A stretch of DNA of 42,008 bases from Clostridia bacterium (GTDB lineage Bacteria > Bacillota > Clostridia > Christensenellales > Borkfalkiaceae): assembly GCA_900766495.1 (NCBI GenBank), contig CAAFVM010000028.1, forward strand, positions 1 through 42,008, in the 5' to 3' direction. A model generated the notes under the pieces. That model was not told where the DNA came from. It saw only the letters and a list, made by a program, of their open reading frames with translations, and did no database searches. The position numbers and the translations under genes were made by a program. Positions 1-8,394 of this stretch are shown in pieces. Numbering within the stretch: the stretch's first letter is position 1; each line of letters opens with the position of its first letter.

Positions 1-71
1 AAGTATAGTGTGCTACACTTTGCTCATAAGCCTTCTGTTTTGCTTCGCATTTTCTTTCAAAGTTCTTCCCG

Positions 72-104
72 CTACGGCGGGCGATATTGATTGTAATTTG
101 TCAT
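72..104 (-). CDS. Ten-codon ORF or broken start of a leftward gene
   Basis: A strong ribosome binding site (GGGAGGTGA, 117-109) lies 5 nt before an ATG at 104. The frame encodes only MTNYNQYRPP before a TAG at 74-72. A shifted frame on the same strand is then open to the left edge, reading ARRSGKNFERKCEAK and onward. Either this is a leader peptide or the gene is broken by a frameshift. I do not recognise the product. It sits in the AT-rich accessory segment, downstream of the LexA-box promoter. Confidence 0.3.
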   Translation of the reverse strand: MTNYNQYRPP

Positions 105-191
105 TGTTTCACCTCCCGAAAGACGACAAAAAAGCCGCTGATATTTTTTCTATCACCGACTTAAAACGCAAGTATTAAGTTTTTATTTTCG

Positions 192-197
192 TTACAT
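192..197 (-). other. Start-stop minimal ORF (ATG TAA) behind a strong SD
   Basis: On the minus strand GGAGGTG (208-202) is followed after 4 nt by ATG and immediately by TAA. It lies just downstream of the 229-282 hairpin and about 90 nt upstream of the next SD and ATG at 104. Such an arrangement can stall or load ribosomes, but it may also be a decayed gene start. No function is demonstrated. Confidence 0.25.
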
Positions 198-228
198 AAA
201 GCACCTCCGATTTGTATATATGGATAAA

Positions 229-282
229 AAAATCCGTGCGATTTCGGGTGCCTTAAATAGGCTCGTTCTTCGCACGGATTTT
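229..282 (-). terminator. Terminator or attenuator hairpin
   Basis: The 13-bp arms AAAATCCGTGCGA (229-241) and TCGCACGGATTTT (270-282) pair perfectly. A small inner hairpin (GCCT/AGGC) sits in the loop. Read on the minus strand the hairpin is followed by a U-run, so it terminates leftward transcription. Because RBS-bearing starts follow at 197 and 104, it may act as an attenuator rather than a final terminator. Confidence 0.7.
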
Positions 283-528
283 AATCCCGATTATTAAATT
301 TTTAGTCGATTTTATCTAAAAAATCGTACAACAATAAAACCCACGCCGAAATCTCTCTTTTTTAACGATTTCAACGCCCGTCGCGGAAATGCCACACCTG
401 ACTACAATTCTATGGTAAGCGACGGTAATTATCCTGTCCGAATCCACAAGGGAACGGACGATCGGGCAACGTCTTCACGCCCAACAACGCCTTTTCTTAC
501 AGCGCAATGCTTGACCTTATATCAAACC
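229..528 (-). ncRNA. Structured leader or small RNA of about 300 nt, unrecognised
   Basis: The span runs from the predicted start site of the 535-563 promoter to the 229-282 terminator. No ATG-initiated ORF of note is visible; the longest frame is about 22 codons from a GTG. Several local stems can be drawn: GTCCG with CGGAC, CCGTCGC with GCGACGG enclosing CCATA/TGTGG, and GAAATC with GATTTC. I do not recognise it as 6S, tmRNA, RNase P or SRP RNA. It could be a free small RNA or a regulatory leader of a leftward gene outside the window. Confidence 0.45.
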
Positions 529-534
529 TATTAT

Positions 535-563
535 AGTATAATATACGAACATTTGTTTGTCAA
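535..563 (-). promoter_or_regulatory. Leftward sigma-A promoter
   Basis: On the minus strand TTGACA (563-558), a 17-nt spacer and TATACT (540-535) make a near-consensus promoter. It points left, away from the ATPase gene, and would drive the structured leader. A LexA box lies inside it. Confidence 0.75.
546..559. promoter_or_regulatory. LexA (SOS) operator
   Basis: CGAACATTTGTTTG matches the Gram-positive LexA/DinR box (CGAAC-N4-GTTYG type). It overlaps the end of the -35 and the spacer of the leftward promoter, the classical position for SOS repression. This predicts induction of the leftward transcript by DNA damage. Confidence 0.65.
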
Positions 564-654
564 GTTCTTTTGACAAATCTGCACGGCAATCAATATGTTC
601 ATTAGAAAATTGTTAAAATTGCAAAACTTTTTAATTGCCACTTTTTAAAAACTG

Positions 655-683
655 TTGAGTTTGGTAAATAGATATGCTATAAT
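655..683 (+). promoter_or_regulatory. Promoter of the DUF4143 ATPase gene
   Basis: TTGAGT (655-660), a 17-nt spacer and TATAAT (678-683) lie just upstream of the RBS GAGGTG (692-697). This is a good sigma-A promoter, divergent from the LexA-box promoter. Confidence 0.75.
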
Positions 684-703
684 ATAAGCACGAGGTGATG
701 ATT

Positions 704-1897
704 ATGAAACTCATTCAACGCAATCAATATTTAGAAAAAATAATAAATGTTATGGGAACGCCGGATATTAAGGTAATTACAGGCGTACGTCGTAGTGGTA
801 AATCAAAATTATTAGAAGCGTTTAAAGCGCATATCCAAAAAAGTAATACAAACGCAAATATCATACACATCAATTTCAATTTGCCAGAGTTCGATGTCCT
901 TGCGGACTATAAAGCACTATACGACTATATCAATTCAAAATTTATAGACGGTTGCGAGAATTTCGTTCTTATTGATGAAGTGCAAATGTGTGAGTGTTTT
1001 GAAAAGGCAATCAATGGACTTCACGCAACGGAAAAATTTGATATCTATATTACAGGCTCAAATGCTTTTCTTTTAAGCTCGGATTTGGCCACCTTATTTA
1101 CCGGACGTACTTTTGAAATCAAGGTGTACCCCTTTTCGTTCGGTGAGTATATGCAATACTTCGAGTTACAGGACAAATATAATGCCTTTGATAAATATAT
1201 GATTGAAGGCGGTATGGCAGGCTCGTATCTTTATAAAGATCAGGAATCAAAATACTATTATATCGCAGATGTTTTCGATACGCTTATCGTCAGAGATATT
1301 CGTAAAAAGTATAAAATCAGAAATACGCAGCTTATGGATAGAGTCGTCGACTTTTTAATGGATAACATATCCAACTTATCTTCCGCAAGAAGTATTACAA
1401 ATACTTTGACGGGGGTAAAAGAAAAGGTTAATCATAACACGATAGGCTCGTATATGCAATATCTTTGCAATGCTTTCGCTTTTTATAAAATTCGCAGATA
1501 CGACATCAAGGGTAAGAAATATTTGTCAAGTAACGATAAATATTATTTAAGCGACCATACTTTCCGTTACGCAAAGCTGGGTACGAAAAATATGGACTAC
1601 GGCAGAATTCTCGAAAATATCGTTGCCATAGAGCTTTTACGCAGAGGTTACGAGGTGTATGTCGGTGTATTATACAAAAAAGAGATAGATTTCGTTGCAA
1701 TTAAGCGAAACGAAAAAATATATATTCAAGTGTCCGATAATATAAGTGATGAAAAGACTTTTGAAAGAGAAATATCTCCACTATTACAAATTAAAGATGC
1801 TTATCCTAAAATGGTAATTGCAAGAACACGCCACGACGAGTATCAATATGAGGGCGTGCGAATTGTTGATATTTCAGATTGGCTATTGAAACAATAA
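704..1897 (+). CDS. AAA ATPase with DUF4143 C-terminal domain
   Basis: A 397-residue protein of the AAA_14/DUF4143 family, common in anaerobes and archaea and of unknown exact role. A Walker A motif (GVRRSGKS, residues 27-34) and a Walker B motif (FVLIDE, ending at 91-92) are visible. The C-terminal part has the charged IDFV and IYIQV strands typical of DUF4143, which resembles a PD-(D/E)XK nuclease fold. GTG 695 and ATG 698 are possible starts, but ATG 704 has the best spacing to GAGGTG. The restriction-modification gene follows after 52 nt, so the two may be co-transcribed. Members often travel with mobile or defence DNA; a link to the neighbour is inference. Confidence 0.85.
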   Translation: MKLIQRNQYLEKIINVMGTPDIKVITGVRRSGKSKLLEAFKAHIQKSNTNANIIHINFNLPEFDVLADYKALYDYINSKFIDGCENFVLIDEVQMCECFEKAINGLHATEKFDIYITGSNAFLLSSDLATLFTGRTFEIKVYPFSFGEYMQYFELQDKYNAFDKYMIEGGMAGSYLYKDQESKYYYIADVFDTLIVRDIRKKYKIRNTQLMDRVVDFLMDNISNLSSARSITNTLTGVKEKVNHNTIGSYMQYLCNAFAFYKIRRYDIKGKKYLSSNDKYYLSDHTFRYAKLGTKNMDYGRILENIVAIELLRRGYEVYVGVLYKKEIDFVAIKRNEKIYIQVSDNISDEKTFEREISPLLQIKDAYPKMVIARTRHDEYQYEGVRIVDISDWLLKQ

Positions 1898-1949
1898 ACA
1901 AAAACGAAACTTTTTCAAAAATGGTAAACAGAAAACGAGGATAAATTCA

Positions 1950-4900
1950 ATGAAAATAAACCAAGAACAAATCAAAAGTTTGCTTAAATCAATGAAATTT
2001 TTGCCTGAAGATGGCGTAAATAATATCTATTACAAAAAATACTCTCTGCACAACAATTACATCATTCGTGTAAATTTCAATACTCAAAAAATCGAGTATC
2101 GGGAAAACAATGTTACGGCTGAAGATGGTATTCAATGGGGAGATCTCACCACAAGCAACTTTGAGAACTCGGAAAATTTTGTCGTTTTGGAATGCATCAA
2201 CAGATTATTAGAAAAGGGCTATGCTCCTAAAAATCTGTACTTGGAGTATAAATTCCCGTTGGGCAGAAATGAAAAGGGCAAACTTGATATCCTTGTTTTT
2301 GATAATGACGGCAAAGCTTATTTGATGATTGAGTGTAAAACTTGGGGTACTGAGTTTACAAAGGAAGAAAAGAAAATGCTTAAGGATGGCGGTCAGCTTT
2401 TCTCCTACTATGTGCAAGATAAGGCTACAAAGTATCTGTGCCTTTATACTTCACAGCTTTCCAAGAAGGACATAGAATACAAGAACAACATTATTAAGGT
2501 TGATGAAGCGTGGGCTGAATTGACCAATCAAAAGGAAATCCACGATCATTGGAATAAGAATACGAAAGACAATGGTATTTTTGAGGAATGGGCTAATGCA
2601 TACGATGTAGAAATTAAGGCATTAGTGCGTAGCAGACTTTTGCCGTTGACAAAAGATGATAGCGGTAGAATATTTAACCAATTTGCAGAAATACTCCGTC
2701 ACAACGTTGTATCTGACAAGCCTAACGCATTTAATAAAATCCTCAATCTCTTTATCTGTAAAATCATTGATGAAGATAAGAACGACAACGAGCAAGTTGA
2801 GTTCCAATGGTTAGAAGATGATACCGATGAGAGCTTGCAGATCAGATTGAACGACCTTTACAAGCAAGGCATGAGCAGATTTTTGGATATAGATGTAACC
2901 GACTTTTCTGAAAAAGATATTGCCAATACCTTGATCAACATTAGCGACAGCAACGCTCAAAAAGCTATCCGTGATATGTTTGTAAAGTTGCGTTTGCAAA
3001 AAAACCCAGAGTTCGCATTTATTGAGGTATATGATGATACATCGTTTAAGCTGAATGCTCGAGTTGTGCGTGAAGTTGTAGAATTGCTCCAGCCGTATCA
3101 GTTCAGATACGGACACAAGCAGCAATTCTTAGGCGATTTCTTTGAATTGCTTTTGAACACAAGTATCAAACAAGAAGCAGGACAGTATTTTACGCCTGTT
3201 CCGATTACTCGTTATATTGTATCTTCCTTGCCTATAAAAGAGATGATTGAAAAGAAGCTCAAGGCAAACGAGGCTGAAATGCTACCGTCCGTAATTGACT
3301 TTGCTTGCGGAACAGGACATTTCTTGACCGAATATATGGATAAGGTACAATCGATCATTGAAAATGAAATTGACATTAGCAAAGCCAAGCCCATAGCACG
3401 CAAAAAATTGCAGGGCTGGATAGACTATGACAAATTTGGATGGGCTGGAGATTATGTATATGGTATTGATGCCGATTATCGTCTTGTAAAGTCCTCTAAG
3501 GTCAGTTCGTTCCTCAATGGTGATGGCGAGGCTAATATCATTAGAGCTAACGGTTTGGATCATTTTGAGAAGTCTAAGGAATATAAGGGCAAACTTAAAA
3601 TGACCAGCAACGAGGATCACAAAGATAACGCTCAATTTGACATTTTAATTGCTAATCCGCCTTATGCCGTAAACGCATTTAAGTCAACAGTAAAATTCGG
3701 TGATGAGTCCTTTGAACTGTTTAATAAATTTACCGATAGCAGTTCGGAAATAGAATGCCTATTTATAGAAAGAATGAAACAGCTTTTGAAAGTAGGCGGT
3801 TTCGCTGGAGTTATTCTGCCGAGTTCAGTATTGAGCAATACAGGAATTTATACAGCAACAAGAGAAATTCTGCTCAAGTACTTTAAGATAGTAGCCATTA
3901 CTGAATTTGGATCCAATACTTTTATGGCAACAAATACCAATACAGTAACTCTGTTTTTGGAACGCAGGTCAAATAGCGACTTTCAACATATTCAAGTTGC
4001 AGTTAACAGCTTCTTTGAAAAACGCAAGGACTTTACAGTTCTTGGAATTGAAAAGGCGTTCAGTAAATATGTCGCAAATGTGTTTGATGGTGTTTCGCTT
4101 GAGGACTATATTAGCTTTATAGAGAAGAAACCAACTCAAAAGATTATTGATTGTGAGATATATAATGATTATTGTGTTTGGTTTGAGAATCTTCCCGAAG
4201 TCAAAAAATTAAAGGATACTAAATCTTTTAGAAATAAATCTTCCGAAGCTCAGAAACGTGATTTGAACGATTTGTTCTATGGTAAGGTATTGTCGACGGA
4301 ACATGAGAAAATTTTTAGTTTCCTTTTAACATATGGTCAAAAAACAATCATTACTCGAGTTGGCGAGAAGCAAGAAGAAAAACTTTTCTTGGGCTATGAG
4401 TTCTCCAAGACAAGAGGACACGAGGGGATCAAACCTCTGCCAGACGGCACGAGTTTGTATGACGAAGACGATCAACTGAATTGTGAAAAAGCAAATTACT
4501 ATGTTTATTCTGCGTATAGAGGAGAATATCCCGAAATAAGCGAGAATATGCAGAATAACATTTTAACAGTTGATACGAACGATCTTATAAACTTAAGGAG
4601 TGTTCCGTTTGAAAAGGTAATGAATTTGAACGCTGGGTTAAAACTTGAGTTCGATACAAAATATCCATTGGAGCGTCTGCAAGAATATGTTCACATTCAA
4701 AGGGGTGTTACATATGACAAGGACGATCAAATATATAGAGAGTCTGAAAATGTAATTTTAACCGCTGATAATATAACATTGACTAACAAATTGAACATTG
4801 TTAAAAAAGTATATCTTACCGAACAATTTGTTTTGGATGATAAAACAAAGTTAATGAGGGATGATTTGTTTATGTGTATGTCAAGTGGTAGCCGTAAGCA

Positions 4901-5837
4901 CATTGGAAAAGTCGCATACATAGAGAACGATATGCCTTATCACGCAGGCGGATTTATGGGTATATTACGAAAAAATGATAACTCTCCGCAAAATGTAATG
5001 AGATATATTTATTCAATTATGTCTATGCAAAACACGAGAGATTACTTTAGCAAAATATGTACGGGGTCTAATATAAAAAACTTAAACGATTTGGACTTGA
5101 ATATTAGATTGCCTATGCCGCCTCAAGATATTAGGGATAGCTTTGTAGCCGAAATAGAAGAGATGGAAAAGTCAATTTCTTTTGTTGCGGATAAACTTAC
5201 GAAAGCTAAAGCAGATTTGCAACTGTTTGTTGATGGTGTTGAACAAGAGTATAGTTCTAAAACCACAAAAGTGAAGCATGTAGCTAATCTCAATCCTGCG
5301 AAACCCGATAAAACTGACTTTGATAAGCATATGTTGGTTTCTTTTGTGGATATGCCATCTGTATCTGAGGACGGATATATCCAAAAAGCCGTTAATAGAC
5401 AGTTTGGAGCAGTTATATCGGGCGGATATACTTGTTTTCAAAACGGAGATATTATAATAGCCAAAATAACTCCTTGTATGGAGAACGGAAAGTGTGCATT
5501 GGTTTCTGGAATGACCAATAACTACGGCTTTGGAAGTACAGAATTTCACGTTATCCGAGCTAATGAACAAAAAATGCTTGCCAAATTCTTATTTACGATG
5601 CTTAATCGTGAAAAAATTCGACTTTCCGCAAAGGCTAATATGACAGGTGCAAGCGGACACAAGAGAGTTCCAGAACAGTTTTATTCTAATTTAGACATAA
5701 TTGATATTGATATTGAAAAGCAAAAAGAAATTGTGTTGCAAGTAGAAAAAATTGAAAGAGATATAAAAACTCTCGAAACTGAAATGGCAAGTGCGGAAGA
5801 ACGTAAGCAAGCTATTTTGGAGAAATATCTTAAGTAA
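1950..5837 (+). CDS. Single-chain restriction-modification protein (nuclease, N6-adenine methylase, specificity domains)
   Basis: A 1295-residue protein combining three functions. Residues about 75-140 form an HsdR-N type PD-(D/E)XK nuclease with D113, E128 and K130. The centre is an N6-adenine methylase: a QYFTP motif, the SAM-binding DFACGTG near 450-456, and the catalytic NPPY near 569-572. From about residue 890 come two HsdS-like target recognition regions, each ending in a helical segment (IEEMEKSISF and QVEKIERDIKTLE). No helicase domain or separate hsdR/hsdS gene is present, so it resembles type IIG enzymes rather than a type I complex. The likely role is phage or plasmid defence. RBS CGAGGA precedes ATG 1950. 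Codon use is AT-rich, unlike the genes to the right, suggesting acquisition. Confidence 0.85.
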   Translation: MKINQEQIKSLLKSMKFLPEDGVNNIYYKKYSLHNNYIIRVNFNTQKIEYRENNVTAEDGIQWGDLTTSNFENSENFVVLECINRLLEKGYAPKNLYLEYKFPLGRNEKGKLDILVFDNDGKAYLMIECKTWGTEFTKEEKKMLKDGGQLFSYYVQDKATKYLCLYTSQLSKKDIEYKNNIIKVDEAWAELTNQKEIHDHWNKNTKDNGIFEEWANAYDVEIKALVRSRLLPLTKDDSGRIFNQFAEILRHNVVSDKPNAFNKILNLFICKIIDEDKNDNEQVEFQWLEDDTDESLQIRLNDLYKQGMSRFLDIDVTDFSEKDIANTLINISDSNAQKAIRDMFVKLRLQKNPEFAFIEVYDDTSFKLNARVVREVVELLQPYQFRYGHKQQFLGDFFELLLNTSIKQEAGQYFTPVPITRYIVSSLPIKEMIEKKLKANEAEMLPSVIDFACGTGHFLTEYMDKVQSIIENEIDISKAKPIARKKLQGWIDYDKFGWAGDYVYGIDADYRLVKSSKVSSFLNGDGEANIIRANGLDHFEKSKEYKGKLKMTSNEDHKDNAQFDILIANPPYAVNAFKSTVKFGDESFELFNKFTDSSSEIECLFIERMKQLLKVGGFAGVILPSSVLSNTGIYTATREILLKYFKIVAITEFGSNTFMATNTNTVTLFLERRSNSDFQHIQVAVNSFFEKRKDFTVLGIEKAFSKYVANVFDGVSLEDYISFIEKKPTQKIIDCEIYNDYCVWFENLPEVKKLKDTKSFRNKSSEAQKRDLNDLFYGKVLSTEHEKIFSFLLTYGQKTIITRVGEKQEEKLFLGYEFSKTRGHEGIKPLPDGTSLYDEDDQLNCEKANYYVYSAYRGEYPEISENMQNNILTVDTNDLINLRSVPFEKVMNLNAGLKLEFDTKYPLERLQEYVHIQRGVTYDKDDQIYRESENVILTADNITLTNKLNIVKKVYLTEQFVLDDKTKLMRDDLFMCMSSGSRKHIGKVAYIENDMPYHAGGFMGILRKNDNSPQNVMRYIYSIMSMQNTRDYFSKICTGSNIKNLNDLDLNIRLPMPPQDIRDSFVAEIEEMEKSISFVADKLTKAKADLQLFVDGVEQEYSSKTTKVKHVANLNPAKPDKTDFDKHMLVSFVDMPSVSEDGYIQKAVNRQFGAVISGGYTCFQNGDIIIAKITPCMENGKCALVSGMTNNYGFGSTEFHVIRANEQKMLAKFLFTMLNREKIRLSAKANMTGASGHKRVPEQFYSNLDIIDIDIEKQKEIVLQVEKIERDIKTLETEMASAEERKQAILEKYLK

Positions 5838-5875
5838 TTATAATATTGAAATAATTCTATATCAAACAAACACGA

Positions 5876-5924
5876 GTAAAAGAGTTGTCAAAAGGTGATG
5901 AAAACCTTTTGACAACTCTTTTAC
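5876..5924. repeat. Perfect 21-bp inverted repeat, terminator-like
   Basis: The arms at 5876-5896 and 5904-5924 are exact reverse complements around a 7-nt loop (GATGAAA). It lies 38 nt after the restriction-modification stop. A long T-run does not follow, although the arms themselves end in CTTTTAC. It may be a bidirectional terminator or the border of the accessory segment. Confidence 0.7.
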
Positions 5925-6033
5925 GAACTCGCTATTTGCTAATATTTGCCTTATTATTTCTGATTTCCCCACGAATATCTAACTAATGTTAATAAAAAAT
6001 TATCATTTTCTACGATTTTTTAAAAGAGTAGGC

Positions 6034-6068
6034 AAAAAATACCCCTCCGTGCGCATTCGGGGAGGAAT
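6034..6068 (-). terminator. Probable terminator of the penicillin-binding protein gene
   Basis: On the minus strand, CCTCC (6065-6061) can pair with GGAGG (6048-6044), extended by G-U pairs, and a U-run follows (A6034-6039 on plus). The stem is short, so the call is moderate. Confidence 0.5.
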
Positions 6069-6071
6069 ATT

Positions 6072-8261
6072 TCAGTTTTTCCACCAGTCGGCGGGCAAAT
6101 CGTTAATTAAAATTTCGCCGAGTTCGGTTTTGTTTCCGTAAACGGTTGTTCCGTCAGCCGAAACAAAATAGGGCAGTATATAGTATGAATAAACGCCGCG
6201 GGGCAAATTGCCGTCGTTAAAGCTGTCACCTTTTTTTATGGTGGCAATTTTTTTCTCTTTCCCGTTTTTGTCGGTTCGGTAAACGTCGCAATAAATAAAG
6301 TCGCGTTTTTGCACTTTAACGCACACCGAACCGCCGTTTACCTGTAATTCGCCGTCGGCGTGCGGGCAAGAAAATAAAGAAGAGCTTTCTTTCGGCTGGG
6401 TGCCGATTTTAAAAGGAAAGCTTATTTTATACCGCTCGGCGGCGTTCGGGTCGGCAAGAACAAGTTTCTGTTCTTCGTACGACGGCTTGCAAAGTTCGAA
6501 GTTTTCAACCTTGCCCGACGAAAAAAACTGCTTTGTTTTTTCCTGTTCGTCGGCTGAATTTTCATAAATATAATCGAGGATTTCGCCGTTTATTTTTGCA
6601 ACCCGTCCGCCGCTTGTGCCGCAAAACCCGCTTTCGCCCTCGCCGCTGATTCTCACCGAAACCGTATAGCTCGGGGTATAAGATATGCAAAGCGCGTCGT
6701 AATTGCCGTTTTGATTGCCGTTCGTGCCGGTTTTCGCGCAAACGGGATAGCTTTTTTCGGCTAACGCTTTAGCAGTGCCGCTTTTCGCGCACTTTTCAAG
6801 CATATCGTTTATAAGCTCGCAGGTGGCGGAAGAAAAAACTTGCTGTTTTTGCAAAGAGTTTTGCCCGCTCGCGCAGTCGTATAATGTTTTGTTGCCCGCG
6901 GTAACTTTTTTTATATAATGCGCGGGAATAAACTCGCCGCCGCGCTGAAAAACTCCGTATGCCGACGAAAGTTCGGTAACCGAAACGCCGCTTCCTATCG
7001 AGCCGAGCGCGCAGGCAAGCGATTCGTCCGAAATTTTTATGCCCGCGTTTTCGGCAAATTTAGCGGCTTTGGCTGTTCCCACCGAATTTAAAATTTTGCA
7101 CGCCGGCACGTTAAGGCTGTGCGCCAAAGAATATTCCGCGCTTACCCAGCCGAAATATTTGTCGCCGGGATTTTTAGGCGAATAACCCGAAAAATCGGTG
7201 CGCTCGTCTAATATTTGCGAAGCGGGCGTTATATATCCAAGTTCCAGCGCGGGCGCGTAAACCAAAAGAGGCTTTATTGTAGAGGCGGGCGAACGCTTTA
7301 AGTTTACGTTGCCTATTTGCGCCAAAATCGCGCCGCGCTCGTCGGTTACAAGCGCCGCCGCGCTGATATTCTCGCCTAAAAGTCGGTTTAATTTTTGTTG
7401 AATATTCGGCGAATAGGCGGTGTAAACTTTGATTTTTTGCTTTAAATAGGGCGAAAACGAGCAAACCGAAAACAGTTCGTCGCACGCGTTTTTAAAAAAT
7501 TCGTTTTGTTTTTGCGGTTTAATAACCTCATCGGGTTCGGCAAGCGCCTGCGTTTTTTCTTCTTCGGTTATTAAATTCTGTTCGCGCATCAGCTTTATCA
7601 CAAGGTTTCGGCGCTTCAAGTTTTCGCTTTTTGCGGGGTTGTAATAGGCGGGCGATTTTACCGTGGCGGCAAGCGCCGCGCTTTGAGCAATAGTGAGTTC
7701 TTTCGCGCTTTTCCCGAAATAACGGTTAGCCGCGCTTTCTATGCCGTAAACGTTTTCGCCGAAATAAATGCCGTTAAGGTAATATTCCATAATGCTGTTT
7801 TTGGAAAGGCGTTTTTCGGCGGCTTTGGTAAGCTTATATTCTCGCAGTTTTCTGAAAAGGGTTTTTTCGCCCGATAAATGCGTGTTTTTTATAAGCTGTT
7901 GGGTAATAGTGGAGCCGCCCTCTTTAAAAGAAAGGCTTAAAATATTGTTTTTCGCCGCGCGCGCAATCGCCTTGTAATCCACGCCCGAGTGCGAATAAAA
8001 CCGCTTGTCTTCAACGGCGATGAACGCGTTTTTAACGTAAGAGGGCAGAGCGGATAGTTCGGCTGCGGGCGCTCCTTTCGCCGAATATTCGGTTTCTTCC
8101 CCGCCCGCGCTTACGAAAGTTATTTCAACGCCCGTTTTCGAAAGTTTTTTCTCGTCGAACTCGTAGCCGTAGGTCGCCGCATAGTAAACAAGCAGCATAG
8201 CCGAGCAGGAAAAAAAGCACAAACACAAAAGGGCAAAACATACTTTGGTGAATTTTTTCAT
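6072..8261 (-). CDS. Class A penicillin-binding protein (bifunctional transglycosylase/transpeptidase)
   Basis: A 729-residue peptidoglycan synthase anchored by one N-terminal membrane segment (residues about 7-30). The GT51 glycosyltransferase domain carries EDKRFYSHSG (catalytic Glu84) and GGSTITQQ (115-122). It polymerises lipid II. The transpeptidase domain has the active-site STIK (Ser327, Lys330), an SLN motif and KTG (510-512), and cross-links the glycan. The C-terminal tail beyond the transpeptidase is about 150 residues. No clear SD precedes the ATG. The gene is divergent from miaB and ends next to the accessory segment. Confidence 0.95.
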   Translation of the reverse strand: MKKFTKVCFALLCLCFFSCSAMLLVYYAATYGYEFDEKKLSKTGVEITFVSAGGEETEYSAKGAPAAELSALPSYVKNAFIAVEDKRFYSHSGVDYKAIARAAKNNILSLSFKEGGSTITQQLIKNTHLSGEKTLFRKLREYKLTKAAEKRLSKNSIMEYYLNGIYFGENVYGIESAANRYFGKSAKELTIAQSAALAATVKSPAYYNPAKSENLKRRNLVIKLMREQNLITEEEKTQALAEPDEVIKPQKQNEFFKNACDELFSVCSFSPYLKQKIKVYTAYSPNIQQKLNRLLGENISAAALVTDERGAILAQIGNVNLKRSPASTIKPLLVYAPALELGYITPASQILDERTDFSGYSPKNPGDKYFGWVSAEYSLAHSLNVPACKILNSVGTAKAAKFAENAGIKISDESLACALGSIGSGVSVTELSSAYGVFQRGGEFIPAHYIKKVTAGNKTLYDCASGQNSLQKQQVFSSATCELINDMLEKCAKSGTAKALAEKSYPVCAKTGTNGNQNGNYDALCISYTPSYTVSVRISGEGESGFCGTSGGRVAKINGEILDYIYENSADEQEKTKQFFSSGKVENFELCKPSYEEQKLVLADPNAAERYKISFPFKIGTQPKESSSLFSCPHADGELQVNGGSVCVKVQKRDFIYCDVYRTDKNGKEKKIATIKKGDSFNDGNLPRGVYSYYILPYFVSADGTTVYGNKTELGEILINDLPADWWKN

Positions 8262-8358
8262 AATAAAAAGTTTAAAGTCCGCCGCCCGCCCGAAAAAAAG
8301 CGAAGCCGCGGTTACTTTTATTATGTTTTTATTTTTGTAATATTATACCGAATTTTCG

Positions 8359-8387
8359 TTGAACTTTCGGCAGATTTTTAGTATAAT
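8359..8387 (+). promoter_or_regulatory. miaB promoter predicting a leaderless mRNA
   Basis: TTGAAC (8359-8364), a 17-nt spacer and TATAAT (8382-8387). Only 7 nt separate the -10 from ATG 8395, so the transcript should begin at or next to the start codon. No SD is present. Confidence 0.75.
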
Positions 8388-8394
8388 ATTGAGT

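Noticed and set aside
229..528. 6S RNA, tmRNA, RNase P RNA or SRP RNA
   Set aside because: None of the conserved motifs I know for these could be found.
412..570. Plus-strand ORF of about 53 codons (MVSDGNYPVRIHKG...)
   Set aside because: No SD, overlaps the structured leader and the opposite promoter; likely a shadow.
8359..8394. Extended miaB start at TTG
   Set aside because: The TTG is the -35 box and the family start is MKNKYFIYTYGC.
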